Part shown: in pieces, positions 15,862-25,882 of the stretch
How positions within the stretch are numbered: the stretch's first letter is position 1
Layout: every line of letters begins with the position of its first letter
Assembly: GCF_000238775.2 (NCBI RefSeq)
Contig: NZ_AFEJ02000002.1
Span: 868,001-932,000 of the forward strand
Direction: 5' to 3'
Origin: Acaryochloris sp. CCMEE 5410
GTDB lineage: Bacteria; Cyanobacteriota; Cyanobacteriia; Thermosynechococcales; Thermosynechococcaceae
Length of the DNA stretch: 64,000 bases
The notes under the pieces: generated by a model
The model's input: only the letters and a program-made list of their open reading frames with translations
What the model was told of the DNA's origin: nothing
Database searches by the model: none
Made by a program: the position numbers and the translations under genes

Positions 15862-17006
15862 GGGAGCATGTCACCTTTGCATTCCAATTAAGCCATTGAG
15901 GTAAGCACACCGATGTGCCAGCACTTGCGGGACATTACTTTCATTCCACTGCGCCCCTGAAATTTTGACTCTGCGACTAATCTGCTTGATAGCAGATTCA
16001 ACAGCCCCAGACCCAATAGAGCAGATTTGCTCACTCTGGTAATAGTCATAATTGACGATCCGATGCCGATGTTTGCGAACATAGTTGCAAAAGACTTGGG
16101 CCTGCTTTTTCTTCAATGACTCAAATAGAGCCAAGGTTCATCAACCTTCCCCTGCCATAAGAGCTGCTCAGCCTGGTGCAGACGTTTGAGGGACCCACCG
16201 ACCTTATGAAGATTTTCCACCAGATGGTACCAGTCCAGAATCTCTCGCCGTTGCTCAGGTATGCTCAGCTGACGAATGATATTCCAAATGCCATCATGAC
16301 CATCCCCTAAACAAGTCAGTGGAGAGGCTAACGGTTGCTGGTGAGTCCAGTCAATGAGCCGGGCATTATTGTGATAATCCGCGATGAGTCCCACATGCGT
16401 TGCCAGGGTTTTATAGTCTTTCCACTGACAAGGGTGTCCTAAAGGGGTGCGGATGCGCACTTTGCCACCATCTACACTCACTTCGGTTAAAGCTTCATGA
16501 GCCTGGGGGGTAGGAAACCGTTGTTGATGCACCAATCGCTGCTGGGTTTTGGCTGGTACCTGAATCCCAGTTAAATAAGCCACATCTTTAGCAGTTTGAG
16601 CATAGGAGACATTGGCACTGATGCGCAAGCAACAATTCTCTAAATGAGGACTGATTTGACGATAGGGGGAAACGGCTAGATGCTGTGCCTGTTGAGTTGT
16701 AATGCTTAGAACGCCCAAGGTGCTTTTCAGGCGTCGGTTGCGGCCTGCTGCTGTGCCAGTAGCTGTGCGGATAAAAATGACCGAGTTCGGGACTGACATG
16801 GGTCTGAATTTGCTGACGCACCGTCATCTCAATACCTTCTAGCGTCTTCAGGTTCTCTGGATCGCTTTCTTCGTACAGTAATTGGGCTATCGCATCAAGA
16901 TGGACTTTGAGTTGAGCTGCTTTTTCGGAGTTCATTGATGAAGACTTCTGGGCAACACTTGTATCCTGAACGATTTCAAAACAATCTGCAAAGGTGACAT
17001 GCTCCC
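15862..17006 (-). mobile_element. ISKra4-type insertion sequence (1,145 bp)
   Basis: Perfect 20-bp terminal inverted repeats GGGAGCATGTCACCTTTGCA and TGCAAAGGTGACATGCTCCC. A 9-bp target duplication GATCGCAAA lies at 15853-15861 and 17007-17015, inside a HIP1 octamer GCGATCGC of the host gene. The transposase reads leftward. The two small elements at 2038-2158 and 59314-59435 share these termini and are its non-autonomous relatives. Confidence 0.93.
15871..16935 (-). pseudogene. ISKra4-family transposase in three frames
   Basis: Starts at ATG 16935 (MNSEKAAQLKVHLDAIAQLL). After HVSPELG the family sequence continues in another frame (FIRTATGTAAGRNRRLKSTLG) across a T5 run near 16772-16776. The middle segment holds LTEVSVDGGKVRIRTP, a catalytic-type Asp, and CLGDGHDGIWNII. 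A second shift near 16125-16135 leads into ALFESLKKKQAQVFCNYV and the C-terminal block CSIGSGAVESAIKQISRRVK. ISKra4 members sometimes use one recoding event; needing two suggests this copy is decayed, although its ends and target duplication are pristine. Confidence 0.8.
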
Positions 17007-17397
17007 GATCGCAAAGATGATTGGGAGCTTGATAACAAATATTCAACCCAAGCACACCAAAGTGATCCCTAATTTCAGAGGAGTCAGAAAGCATAGATGT
17101 TTTTGGTGTACACTTCAAGACTCGTCGAACTTGCTTAGGAGTCATTCCTATCTTGACTGGCCCAACACTCTCATAGGGTTTGATTCGGAAATTCATCAAC
17201 CGTGAACCCAAAATCTAGCTCTTAGACGTTCTTTCTCAGTATTCCCCAGAGTTCTAAACGCAATTTCTTTGAAATGCTTTCGAATCCAAATCATTTATAT
17301 TCAGAAATTACCTTCGTAAAGAAACACCAATGCTTCAGTCGGTTCTACAAAATTCATTGGACAATGTAAGCTAATCAGTTGCTTCAGGTCTGAAATC

Positions 17398-18036
17398 ATG
17401 CAACTTTCCAGCCACTCCACTGCTCCACAAACTGACGTCAACCACCGTATTTTAGAAGCTGCCCAGCGGTTATTTGCCCGTCAAGGATTTGAAAAAACGA
17501 CGACACGTCAACTAGCAGAAGCTGCTGAGATTGCTGAGGGCACCCTATTTCGGCATTTCGAGAACAAAAAAGCCATTTTGGTCGCAGTGGTCACCCAAGG
17601 CTGGAGTGAAATGCTGACAGACCTACTCACTCATTTAAGTGAGATGGGTAGCTATCGATCCATTGCCAAACTGATGCGTGAGCGTATGTTAACGCTTCCC
17701 AAACAGGCCGACCTGATGCGGGTTTGTTTTATGGAAGCCCAGTTTCATCCTGAACTCCGAGATCGAATTCAAGCTGAAATTATTTCTAAAATGACCAGCG
17801 TGGTGGAAGCCTTTATTCAAACGGGGATTGAGCGAGGAACCTATCGTGACCTCAACCCCCAGGTTGTTGCCCGTGTGTTCCTAGGGATGTTCATGATCGC
17901 TGGATTTAGCCAGGATACGCTGATGGATGAAGACCCTTCTCCAGGGTTTCAGCGAGAAATGGCCGAGACCTTAGCAGATATATTCTTAAATGGAATTCTG
18001 ACGCAACCTGCCATACAAAAGCAGCCAGAGATCTGA
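17398..18036 (+). CDS. TetR/AcrR-family transcriptional regulator
   Basis: 212 aa. The N-terminal helix-turn-helix is classic: RILEAAQRLFARQGFEKTTTRQLAEAAEIAEGTLFRHFENKKAIL (residues about 17-62). The C-terminal domain is helical and ligand-binding, with MRVCFMEAQFHPELRDRI and VARVFLGMFMIAGF. The ligand and targets are unknown. No transporter or enzyme is adjacent that would suggest one; psaK converges on it with 59 bp between stops. Confidence 0.92.
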   Translation: MQLSSHSTAPQTDVNHRILEAAQRLFARQGFEKTTTRQLAEAAEIAEGTLFRHFENKKAILVAVVTQGWSEMLTDLLTHLSEMGSYRSIAKLMRERMLTLPKQADLMRVCFMEAQFHPELRDRIQAEIISKMTSVVEAFIQTGIERGTYRDLNPQVVARVFLGMFMIAGFSQDTLMDEDPSPGFQREMAETLADIFLNGILTQPAIQKQPEI

Positions 18037-18095
18037 GACCCTGACTGCTTGACCGAATCTAGTTGAGGTAACCCCTAGGCTTTGGATCTAGAGCG

Positions 18096-18356
18096 TTAAA
18101 GAACACCCAAATAGGTGAGTCCTAGAATCGCTCCAGCACCTAAGACATGACCAAACACTTGGGTCCCCAACACAGCATTGAAGCTAAACCCACCAAACAA
18201 GTTGGATGCTGGCATGCTTGGGCCAACATTGGGATATTGAATGCTGTACTTTGCGATCGCAATTGCCAAAATATTGGCTGCAATCATTACAACACCTACT
18301 GCTGGGGTCCAATTAACCGCGCGGACGGCAACCGTAAGAAAAGTTGGTGTGAACAA
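18096..18356 (-). CDS. psaK: Photosystem I subunit X (PsaK)
   Basis: 86 aa with two transmembrane helices (WTPAVGVVMIAANILAIAI and LGTQVFGHVLGAGAILGLTYLGVL) flanking a short loop with the PsaK block KYSIQYPNVGPSMPA. PsaK binds antenna chlorophyll at the PSI periphery and is the contact for mobile antenna under changing light. It stands alone, transcribed leftward, with a 450-bp region (18357-18808) upstream that must hold its promoter and that of glgA. Paralogues PsaK1/PsaK2 exist in cyanobacteria; which one this is cannot be decided. Confidence 0.92.
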   Translation of the reverse strand: MFTPTFLTVAVRAVNWTPAVGVVMIAANILAIAIAKYSIQYPNVGPSMPASNLFGGFSFNAVLGTQVFGHVLGAGAILGLTYLGVL

Positions 18357-18808
18357 TTTGTATGCTCCTTAACCCTAAAAATAATAATATTCAGTCTGAA
18401 CTGAATGTTGATAAGTGCAATAAGAGTGCCTTGTAGAACGATACTGTATCAAAGGTGCATCGTGAATCTTTGTATGAAGATTTACTAAAGCTCTTGTCAA
18501 TAATCTTTATGGGCTACGTCAATAAAGTTCATGTTGAGAGGGCAAGGGGACAACTATTGTGGTATTTGCAGTAATGGTTCGAAGGGATGTTCTTCTCTCA
18601 ACCCGCCCCCAACGTACAAGCTGTAAAGCATTAATGTTGTTGAGATAGGGCAGGATTAGAGACCACTCCTCCAGCTTATATTTACCCAATAGGTAGAAAG
18701 GAAGTTTGCGATTCCTGCTGATTTAAGAGCCATATAAATATATACTTTTGTAAATTAAGCTTTTATTTATATTTTCTCTAAAAAGATTTATTCAATCAAG
18801 GAGTGACT

Positions 18809-20281
18809 GTGTACATTGTCCAGATTGCCTCTGAATGTGCCCCAGTAATCAAGGCCGGTGGGCTCGGAGATGTCGTCTATGGTCTGAGTAGAGAACTTGA
18901 AGTCCGGGGCCATTGCGTTGAACTCATCTTGCCAATGTACGACTGCATGCGCTACGACCATGTTTGGGGTCTGCATGAAGCCTATCGAGACTTGTCAGTG
19001 CCTTGGTATGGCGGAGCTGTTCATTGCAACGTCTTTTGTGGTTGGGTTCATGGCCAACTATGCTTCTTTATCCAACCCAACTCTGGCGATAATTTCTTCA
19101 ATCGGGGGCATTACTACGGGGCGACCGATGACCATATGCGCTTCGCCTTCTTCAGTAAAGCAGCCCTAGAGTTTTTGCTCCGATCCAATAAACGCCCCGA
19201 TATTATTCACTGCCATGATTGGCAGACAGGACTGGTGCCTGTCTTGCTCTACGAGATGTATCAATATCATGGCATGGGTCGCCAGCGTGTGGTTTACACC
19301 ATCCATAACTTTAAGCATCAAGGCATCGCTGGAGCCAATGTTTTGTGGGCAACGGGGCTCAATCGAGAATCCCATTACTTCAACTACGATCGCCTGTTAG
19401 ACAATTTCAATCCCTTTGCCCTCAATCTGATGAAAGGTGGGATTGTTTACGCCAACTATGTGAATACCGTATCCCCTCACCATGCCTGGGAGGCGCGCTA
19501 CGAAACGGTGGGCTATGGGTTAGGACATACCCTAGAAATCCATCAGGGTAAATTTGGCGGTATCCTCAACGGCATTGATTACAATGTCTGGAACCCTGAA
19601 AAAGATGACTATATTCCTCATCCCTATTCCATCAATGATTTAAGTGGTAAAGCCCTGAATAAAAAGGCGCTACGGGAGCGATTATTGCTTAGAGATGTCA
19701 ATCGGCCTCTAATTGCCTTTATTGGCCGATTGGACGAGCAGAAAGGGATGCATTTGGTGCACCATGCCATTTACCATGCCCTCAATAAAAATGCCCAATT
19801 TGTTCTCTTGGGTTCTGCTACTGAGCCTGGAATTAATACTTGGTTCTGGCATGAGAAGCATTTCCTTAACTCCAACCCAGACTGCCATCTCGAACTCGGA
19901 TTTAACGAAGAACTGGCCCATCTGATTTATGCTGGGGCAGATATGATTGTGGTGCCCAGTAACTATGAACCCTGTGGCTTAACGCAGGTGATTGGCCTCC
20001 AGTACGGTACCGTCCCCATTGTGCGTGGGGTGGGTGGTCTAGTAAATACCGTCTTTGATCGCGATTTCGATCCAGAAAAGACGCCTGACGAACGCAATGG
20101 TTATGTCTTTTATCAGACCGATAACCAAGCCTTAGAGTCAGCCATGAACCGAGCGATGGGGCTATGGACGGATTATCCTAAAGAGTTTCAAAAGTTGGTG
20201 ATGCAGGGGATGGCCTATGACTATTCCTGGAATCATCCTGGAGAGCAGTATCAAGGCGTCTATGAAATGGTTCGTTGTTAA
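18809..20281 (+). CDS. glgA: Glycogen (starch) synthase
   Basis: 490 aa from GTG 18809, chosen because AAGGAG ends five bases upstream and MYIVQIASECAPVIKAGGLG is the usual cyanobacterial N-terminus; the GTG at 18803 overlaps the ribosome site. A GT5 enzyme that transfers glucose from ADP-glucose to alpha-1,4-glucan. Motifs: KAGGLGDV (ADP-glucose binding), HCHDWQTGLVP, FIGRLDEQKG, and the C-terminal SNYEPCGLTQVIGLQYGTVPI. Length and motifs resemble the GlgA2-type cyanobacterial isoform. uvrC follows 104 bp downstream. Confidence 0.96.
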   Translation: MYIVQIASECAPVIKAGGLGDVVYGLSRELEVRGHCVELILPMYDCMRYDHVWGLHEAYRDLSVPWYGGAVHCNVFCGWVHGQLCFFIQPNSGDNFFNRGHYYGATDDHMRFAFFSKAALEFLLRSNKRPDIIHCHDWQTGLVPVLLYEMYQYHGMGRQRVVYTIHNFKHQGIAGANVLWATGLNRESHYFNYDRLLDNFNPFALNLMKGGIVYANYVNTVSPHHAWEARYETVGYGLGHTLEIHQGKFGGILNGIDYNVWNPEKDDYIPHPYSINDLSGKALNKKALRERLLLRDVNRPLIAFIGRLDEQKGMHLVHHAIYHALNKNAQFVLLGSATEPGINTWFWHEKHFLNSNPDCHLELGFNEELAHLIYAGADMIVVPSNYEPCGLTQVIGLQYGTVPIVRGVGGLVNTVFDRDFDPEKTPDERNGYVFYQTDNQALESAMNRAMGLWTDYPKEFQKLVMQGMAYDYSWNHPGEQYQGVYEMVRC

Positions 20282-20385
20282 CTGCTAAGTAGCATCAGTT
20301 GCCGTGCTCAACTCCTAATCTCATGAGATGAGGATAAGCTTTACGATTTATATGTGAATCGCTTTATGGACAGTGACGCATAATC

Positions 20386-22266
20386 GTGACCGATGCCGTT
20401 TCGACCACCACCCTGCTTAAAGATCGTGATCGTCTAGAAGCCAGACTGAAGGAGATCCCACCCGAGCCGGGTGTGTATTTTATGCGAGATGCTAATGATG
20501 ACATCTTGTATATTGGCAAGTCCAAAAAACTCAGAAATCGCGTCCGCTCCTATTTTCGACAAATTCAAGACCACCCACCTCGAATTGAGCTGATGGTTCA
20601 TCAGGTGGCGGATATCGAGTTTATTGTTACGGATACCGAAGCAGAGGCGTTGGCCCTAGAAGCCAACCTGATCAAACAGCATCAGCCTCACTTTAATGTT
20701 TTACTTAAAGACGATAAAAAGTATCCCTATCTCTGTGTCACTTGGTCCCAAACTTACCCTCGCATCTTTATTACTCGCAAACGGCGGTTAGGGAAAGCTC
20801 AAGATAAATACTACGGTCCTTATGTTGACGTATGGCAGCTTCGTCAAACCCTGCGGTTGGTCAAGCGCCTTTTTCCCTTACGACAGCGACGGAAACCCCT
20901 ATTCAAAGATCGTCCCTGCCTCAATTATGAAATTGGCCGCTGCCCTGGCGTTTGCCAATCTTTGATTACGCCAGAAGCCTATCGCCAGATTCTGCAAAAA
21001 GTCGTGATGATTTTCCAGGGGCGCACCAGCGAGCTGATCAACACCTTGTCACAGCAAATGGAGCAGGCCGCTGAAGATCTGAATTTTGAGCTAGCCGCTC
21101 GACTGCGAGATCAAATTAAAGGATTACAGGGATTGGGGGTTGACCAAAAAGTTGCCTTACCCGATGACACTGTATCGCGAGATGCGATCGCCCTCGCTGC
21201 TGACGATCAAATTGCCTGTGTTCAACTCTTCCAGATTCGGTCCGGGCGTTTAGTGGGCCGGTTGGGATTTATGGCGGATGCTCAATCGGGTTCCCTCGGC
21301 ATGATTCTGCAGCATGTACTGGAAGCCCATTACGGTAGCGCTGAACCAGTAGAATTGCCTTTGGAAATTTTGGTGCAAACTGAGTTACCAGAAACGGAAT
21401 TACTCGCCAGCTATCTCAGCCAGCGAAAGGAACGCAAGGTCAGCATTACCTGTCCCCAACGGCAGATCAAAGCTGAACTGATCGAAATGGTCGAGCGCAA
21501 TGCTCAATATGAGTTAGCCCGAACCCAAAAGAGCCGAGATCGCACCCTTAATGCCCTCCAAGACCTAGCCGAACTTCTAGATCTGCCCGAGCTACCTCAC
21601 CGGATTGAATGCTATGACATCTCCCATATCCAAGGGTCAGATGCCGTTGCATCTCAAGTGGTCTTTATCGATGGGTTACCCGCTAAGCAACATTATCGAC
21701 GCTACAAAATTCGCAACCCCAACGTTAAAGCCGGCCACTCGGACGATTTTGCCAGTCTAGCGGAAGTCCTACATCGACGTTTTCGTCAGTACCATGAATC
21801 TCCAGAGCAGCCGCGTCAAGGCACCTCTGACTGGCCTGACCTAGTGGTTATTGATGGGGGCAAAGGGCAATTATCAGCGGTTTTAGAGTCGTTGGCGAAA
21901 ATTGAAGTCGTTGAAGATCTACAGATTATCAGTCTGGCTAAGCAACGGGAGGAGATTTTTCAGCCTGGAGAAAGCCAGCCTTTGCCCACGGATCCTGAAC
22001 AACCTGGCGTTCAACTTATTCGCCGATTACGGGATGAGGCCCATCGCTTTGCCATCAGTTTTCATCGCAAGAAGCGATTAGAGCGAATGCGGCGCTCGCG
22101 GCTAGATGATATCCCAGGGCTTGGCCACCACCGCCAAAAGGAACTACTCGCGGCTTTTCGGTCCATTGACTATATTCGGGAAGCTAGCCCAGAGCAATTA
22201 AAAGCCGTCCCGACCATTGGCCCTCAACTTGCTCAGAAAATCTATGATTATTTCCATCCCGCTTAA
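20386..22266 (+). CDS. uvrC: UvrABC excinuclease subunit C
   Basis: 626 aa from GTG 20386. The N-terminal GIY-YIG nuclease domain ([33 protein letters not shown]) makes the 3' incision. The Cys-rich [13 protein letters not shown] follows, then a UVR helical pair ([24 protein letters not shown]) that binds UvrB, the RNase-H-like 5' nuclease ([27 protein letters not shown]), and C-terminal helix-hairpin-helix motifs ([27 protein letters not shown]). All domains are intact. It acts in nucleotide excision repair of UV damage. Confidence 0.98.
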   Translation: MTDAVSTTTLLKDRDRLEARLKEIPPEPGVYFMRDANDDILYIGKSKKLRNRVRSYFRQIQDHPPRIELMVHQVADIEFIVTDTEAEALALEANLIKQHQPHFNVLLKDDKKYPYLCVTWSQTYPRIFITRKRRLGKAQDKYYGPYVDVWQLRQTLRLVKRLFPLRQRRKPLFKDRPCLNYEIGRCPGVCQSLITPEAYRQILQKVVMIFQGRTSELINTLSQQMEQAAEDLNFELAARLRDQIKGLQGLGVDQKVALPDDTVSRDAIALAADDQIACVQLFQIRSGRLVGRLGFMADAQSGSLGMILQHVLEAHYGSAEPVELPLEILVQTELPETELLASYLSQRKERKVSITCPQRQIKAELIEMVERNAQYELARTQKSRDRTLNALQDLAELLDLPELPHRIECYDISHIQGSDAVASQVVFIDGLPAKQHYRRYKIRNPNVKAGHSDDFASLAEVLHRRFRQYHESPEQPRQGTSDWPDLVVIDGGKGQLSAVLESLAKIEVVEDLQIISLAKQREEIFQPGESQPLPTDPEQPGVQLIRRLRDEAHRFAISFHRKKRLERMRRSRLDDIPGLGHHRQKELLAAFRSIDYIREASPEQLKAVPTIGPQLAQKIYDYFHPA

Positions 22267-22437
22267 AAAAGATGACGTTAGTTTATCTTTTAATAAAAAC
22301 AATAAAGGATTTTTATGGGATATTTTCCCCGAGAATGCTATTGATGCATCTCTCAAATCAGGGAATTGTTTTCGAGTATTTTGCTTTTACAAAAAATCAA
22401 TCTCCCCATCCGTGAAGTAAAAAAAGTCTTTTTTATC

Positions 22438-22512
22438 TGATCCCCGATAGTTCATCTCAATAGTTCCCTAATAGTATTCCCTCTCAGGGATAGTTTTAGC
22501 CATCGGGGATCA
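22438..22512. other. Large imperfect hairpin TGATCCCCGAT / ATCGGGGATCA
   Basis: An 11-bp perfect stem separated by 53 bases that include AGTTCCCTAATAGTATTCCCTC. A T-run precedes the left arm (AGTCTTTTTTATC). It lies 170 bp after uvrC and 175 bp before the zinc-ribbon gene. It could be a processed uvrC 3' end, a small RNA or a small mobile relic. Confidence 0.4.
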
Positions 22513-22686
22513 AATCTAAAAATTCATTAAAAAACACCATCACCCTTAAGAAGTCGGTGCTATAAAAGAGGGGATCACGGGCTAGAGAACACCAACAAGC
22601 TTAGGATTTAAACACATTTATTTAATCTTTTTTTTAGCTTCTGTAACTGGGTCACTCACTTCTCTCTTCAACAAAGGTATTTACTC

Positions 22687-22881
22687 ATGAGTCGTATAGA
22701 AAAGATTCGCTGTCCTAACTGTGGAAGCCAGCATGGAGAGCGCCACTATATTGATAATTTAATGCGCACCCAATGCGTAGAATGTGATTATTTAATGATC
22801 ACTGATGCCAAGACAGGTGAAGTTGTTGAAGCCTACGCACCTGGACTTTATATGCATCAACTCAGTAGCTGCTCATCCTAA
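22687..22881 (+). CDS. Small zinc-ribbon protein
   Basis: 64 aa. Two CxxC pairs (Cys9/Cys12 in RCPNCGS and Cys30/Cys33 in QCVECDY) make a rubredoxin-like zinc ribbon, followed by MITDAKTGEVVEAYAPGLYM. Cyanobacterial relatives are often labelled 'PriA-like', but this has no helicase part. It may bind nucleic acid or protein. It converges on nadK with six bases between the stops. Confidence 0.7.
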   Translation: MSRIEKIRCPNCGSQHGERHYIDNLMRTQCVECDYLMITDAKTGEVVEAYAPGLYMHQLSSCSS

Positions 22882-22887
22882 CAAAGC

Positions 22888-23805
22888 CTAAGGCAGCTCT
22901 ACTGATGTTGGCTTAGCGATGTGGGGTAACCCCCAACCCAGTTTCTCCCGCAGGATTTTAAAGAACTCTGGGGAGCCAAGCCGAATAAAGCGAGCTGAAT
23001 AGGGTGACTTAATTACACGTACGCGATCGCCGGGTGCAATATAGCATCCGGCGTTTCCGTCTACTTCCAGGACAAGCTGCTGTTGGTTGGCTGGAACCAC
23101 CTCTAGAGGCTCGGTATCAGCAAATACCAGCGCTCTGGATGCCAGGGAGTGGGGGCAAATCGGGATTAGCTGCATCACTGGAACGCCGGGAGCAATCACT
23201 GGACCTCCAGCAGCCAACGCATAGGCCGTAGATCCTGTGGGGGTTGACACCAGCAGGCCATCTGAAGCAATATCAACCACTGCATGCTCGCCGACGGCTA
23301 TTTCAAAGTGGCACATCCCGGCTAGGGGTTCTTTATGGAGCAACATCTCATTGAGAGATAAGGCTTCCCAGAGCACTTTGCCATCTGTGATCACCTGTAC
23401 CGTCAGAGTCGCTCGCTCTTCGACGGAAAATTGATCTTGCAGCAACAGATCCAGAACTTCATCTAATTGATTGACATAGGTTTCCGTCAGGAACCCCATA
23501 TGCCCCGTGTTCACCGTCAGCATCGGCACATTACAAGGAGCCAACTGTCTGCAGGCAGATAAAACCGTTCCATCTCCACCTAAAACGATGGCAAATTTGA
23601 CATCCTGATCAAAGCCAGTAGGGACCAACTCATCAATCGTCGTGAAGCAAACGGGATGTTCAGGGCGTGAATATCCAAGTATGCCGCCAACCCCTGTCGC
23701 CAAACAGACTTGCCAACCACAAGCATAGAGCTTGTCTCTGAGTTCAGTCGCAATTCGGCAAGCGAACGGCTTGAGTTCGTTATAGATAATGCCAGCTTTC
23801 GGCAC
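22888..23805 (-). CDS. nadK: NAD kinase
   Basis: 305 aa from GTG 23805 ([13 protein letters not shown] is the usual cyanobacterial start; a TTG two codons earlier is possible). It phosphorylates NAD+ to NADP+ using ATP or polyphosphate. The GGDGT catalytic motif appears as [14 protein letters not shown], and the NE/D and [17 protein letters not shown] substrate loops are intact, as is [12 protein letters not shown]. The gene is followed upstream, on the same strand, by ycf39 with about 20 bp between, so the two are probably cotranscribed (ycf39 first). Confidence 0.96.
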   Translation of the reverse strand: MPKAGIIYNELKPFACRIATELRDKLYACGWQVCLATGVGGILGYSRPEHPVCFTTIDELVPTGFDQDVKFAIVLGGDGTVLSACRQLAPCNVPMLTVNTGHMGFLTETYVNQLDEVLDLLLQDQFSVEERATLTVQVITDGKVLWEALSLNEMLLHKEPLAGMCHFEIAVGEHAVVDIASDGLLVSTPTGSTAYALAAGGPVIAPGVPVMQLIPICPHSLASRALVFADTEPLEVVPANQQQLVLEVDGNAGCYIAPGDRVRVIKSPYSARFIRLGSPEFFKILREKLGWGLPHIAKPTSVELP

Positions 23806-23825
23806 GCTCAAGGTTCAACCTATCG

Positions 23826-24806
23826 TTAGGAACTGGGAGTTTTGAAAGGGCTCCGTTTGCGAGATTGTTTCTGGTTCTTCTCGTATTCGAGCTGCTTCAG
23901 TTTCTTGAGAATCCGATCAAAATATTCTTGCATATAGGCTTCCAGAGTAGAAATCTCAGATTCATCTACTCCAAATACCTTACAGGTCTCTGTCATCGGG
24001 ACGGTGATCGGCGCTTGAGACGTAATCACTTCACTAAACGCTAAGCGATCAGCAATGTTCCAGCTCCATTGGAAGAAACGAGCAATTTTTTGCCCACTCC
24101 GTAATAAGCCAATCGGCATCCGTGTCACTTTGGCGGGTTGATTGGCAATATTCTCGCAAAGGGCCACAATTTGTTCAGGGGACCAATCTTTGGGGCCAGC
24201 TAAATCAAAGGTTTTGTTCTCGGTTTCAGAATGGGAAAGTGCATTCACCGCAAACTTGGCGATATCTTGCGTATCCATGTATGCCGTTGAGGTGGCTTCA
24301 TTCATCACCCAAACGGACTGATCCTCAAGGATGGGAATGGCATACTGTCCAATTAGTCCCTGGAAGAAACCGCAGGGCCGCAGAATCGTGTAGTTTAGGC
24401 CAGATTCTTTGATAAACAGTTCGGTGCAGTTCTTAATGTCCATCAAGGGCACCTTTGGATAATTCTCCGCACCCAAAATAGAGAAGAACACAAATCGCTG
24501 GATGCCAGCAGCTTTAGCGGCCTGAATCAGGGCCACCTTACCATCCCAATCCACTTCTCGAATGCCGATGGAATCTGTGGCCCGAACCGTTGCAGCGTCA
24601 ATAACGGCGGTGTTGCCTTCCATCGCCAATTTGAGGGTTTCTGGATCCCGTAAATCCCCTTTAATCAAGGAAGCACCCCATTCCCTTAGAAACGTGGCGG
24701 CGCGAGGTGCGCGCACTAAACAAGTGACCTCATGTCCCTCATCTAAGGCCCGACGGGCAATTTGCCTGCCAAGTGTTCCAGTAGCACCGACAATTAATAG
24801 ATTCAT
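23826..24806 (-). CDS. ycf39: Ycf39-type NAD(P)-binding PSII assembly factor
   Basis: 326 aa atypical short-chain dehydrogenase fold. The Rossmann motif GATGTLGRQIARRAL lies at residues 7-21; KGDLRDPETL, VIDAATVRATD and FVFFSILGAENYPKVPLMDIKNCTE follow the Ycf39/HCF244 pattern. The catalytic YxxxK of oxidoreductases is absent, fitting an assembly chaperone. Ycf39 with HliPs helps insert chlorophyll into newly made D1. The C-terminus is basic (KKLKQLEYEKNQKQSRKRSP), somewhat longer than usual. It precedes nadK. Confidence 0.88.
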   Translation of the reverse strand: MNLLIVGATGTLGRQIARRALDEGHEVTCLVRAPRAATFLREWGASLIKGDLRDPETLKLAMEGNTAVIDAATVRATDSIGIREVDWDGKVALIQAAKAAGIQRFVFFSILGAENYPKVPLMDIKNCTELFIKESGLNYTILRPCGFFQGLIGQYAIPILEDQSVWVMNEATSTAYMDTQDIAKFAVNALSHSETENKTFDLAGPKDWSPEQIVALCENIANQPAKVTRMPIGLLRSGQKIARFFQWSWNIADRLAFSEVITSQAPITVPMTETCKVFGVDESEISTLEAYMQEYFDRILKKLKQLEYEKNQKQSRKRSPFKTPSS

Positions 24807-24895
24807 GAGGTCTTAAATTACAAATCTTAACTTTTGTAATATTTTATCAGAAAGTTGAGGGTTGTATGGGTGAAGTCAAGAGATTTCTCTACTCA

Positions 24896-25882
24896 CTAAC
24901 GGGATTTTCCGAGCAGATTTGAGCGGGGATCATATTGCCGCAGGTTTGAGAGTTGCTCATATAACTCCTTTTCGGCGGTGCTCAGATCAGGGGGAGGGAT
25001 GATTTGAATCTTAACCACCAGATCGCTGGCACTCCCCTTAGCGCTTGGCCATCCCTTTCCTCGCAGACGCAGGGATTGTCCGGATTTGATACCGGCAGGA
25101 ATATTCATACTGACTTCCCCAGTTGGGGTTGGAATATTAACCTTGGCTCCTAAGACCGCTTCATCCGGGGCAATAGGGAGAGTGCATAAAACATTTTCCT
25201 TGTCAAACTTAAAAAAGGGGTGGGCGTCTAGTTTGACTTTGAGGTAAAGATCCCCTCTGGATTGATTGAGGGGGTTCACTTGTCCTTTTCCTTTAACTCT
25301 TATGCGACTATCAGGTTTGGCACCGGGGGGAATCCGGACGGTGATGGTCTCAGTGCCGCCAATGGTCAGTCGTTTTTCTACGCCTTTGAGGGCTTCTGAA
25401 AAGGTCAATTTTAATTCTGCTTCGGCATCTGCAGAAATACCGGGTGTGTTGAAGCCTGAAAAATCTTGGAACCCGCCAAACCCTGGGGCGCTAGATGTTC
25501 CTCCGCGGTAGGAAGTGCTTTGGGATCTGGTCGAGGCGTTTCCCGCTCCAAACCCACCGGAAAATCGCCCTAATAGTTCATTGATAAAGTCGTCAAAACT
25601 GCCATATTGCCCAAAATCAAAATCGAAGCCACTCCCTTGTCCACCGGCTTGATTCCAATATTGGCCAAACTGATCATATTTGCGCCGTTTATCTGGATCC
25701 GATAGTACCTCGTAGGCTTCGCTGATTTCTTTGAATTTGGCCTCGGCAGTTTTATTGCCCGGATTCATATCTGGGTGGTACTTTCGAGCTAGCTTACGAA
25801 AAACCCGCTTTATTTCTGCTTCACTAGAAGACTTACTCACCCCAAGAATTTGGTAGTAGTCTTTGTAATCCGCAGCAGGCAT
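24896..25882 (-). CDS. DnaJ-class co-chaperone (type II, CbpA-like)
   Basis: 328 aa from ATG 25882 (AAGGAG eight bases upstream; the longer frame start at 25912 lacks one). J-domain residues about 5-70 with the HPD motif in ARKYHPDMNPG; then a Gly/Phe/Ser-rich linker (FGQYWNQAGGQGSGFDFDFGQYG); then the two-part substrate-binding domain (LKLTFSEALKGVEKRLTI, VRIPPGAKPDSRIRVKGKG). The CxxCxGxG zinc fingers are missing, which makes it type II rather than canonical DnaJ. It stimulates DnaK. Confidence 0.92.
   Translation of the reverse strand: MPAADYKDYYQILGVSKSSSEAEIKRVFRKLARKYHPDMNPGNKTAEAKFKEISEAYEVLSDPDKRRKYDQFGQYWNQAGGQGSGFDFDFGQYGSFDDFINELLGRFSGGFGAGNASTRSQSTSYRGGTSSAPGFGGFQDFSGFNTPGISADAEAELKLTFSEALKGVEKRLTIGGTETITVRIPPGAKPDSRIRVKGKGQVNPLNQSRGDLYLKVKLDAHPFFKFDKENVLCTLPIAPDEAVLGAKVNIPTPTGEVSMNIPAGIKSGQSLRLRGKGWPSAKGSASDLVVKIQIIPPPDLSTAEKELYEQLSNLRQYDPRSNLLGKSR

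Larger units (their letters stand above)
15605..17196 (-). pseudogene. Hypothetical gene split by an ISKra4-type insertion
   Basis: The 5' part (17196 to 17007) encodes MNFRIKPYESVGPVKIGMTP... to NHLCDR and the 3' part (15861 to 15605) resumes ILLFRPANPIF... to DFYDYLQK. Removing the element and one copy of the 9-bp duplication GATCGCAAA restores a continuous frame of about 145 aa, reading NHLCDRILLFRP across the junction. The motif 'vGPvKIGMTpkqVR.vL' is typical of small proteins of unknown function. The disruption therefore looks recent. The intact protein cannot now be made. Confidence 0.85.

Noticed and set aside
22217-22420. 67-aa frame overlapping the end of uvrC
   Set aside because: The first part is the uvrC C-terminus in another frame; the rest is AT-rich with no ribosome site.
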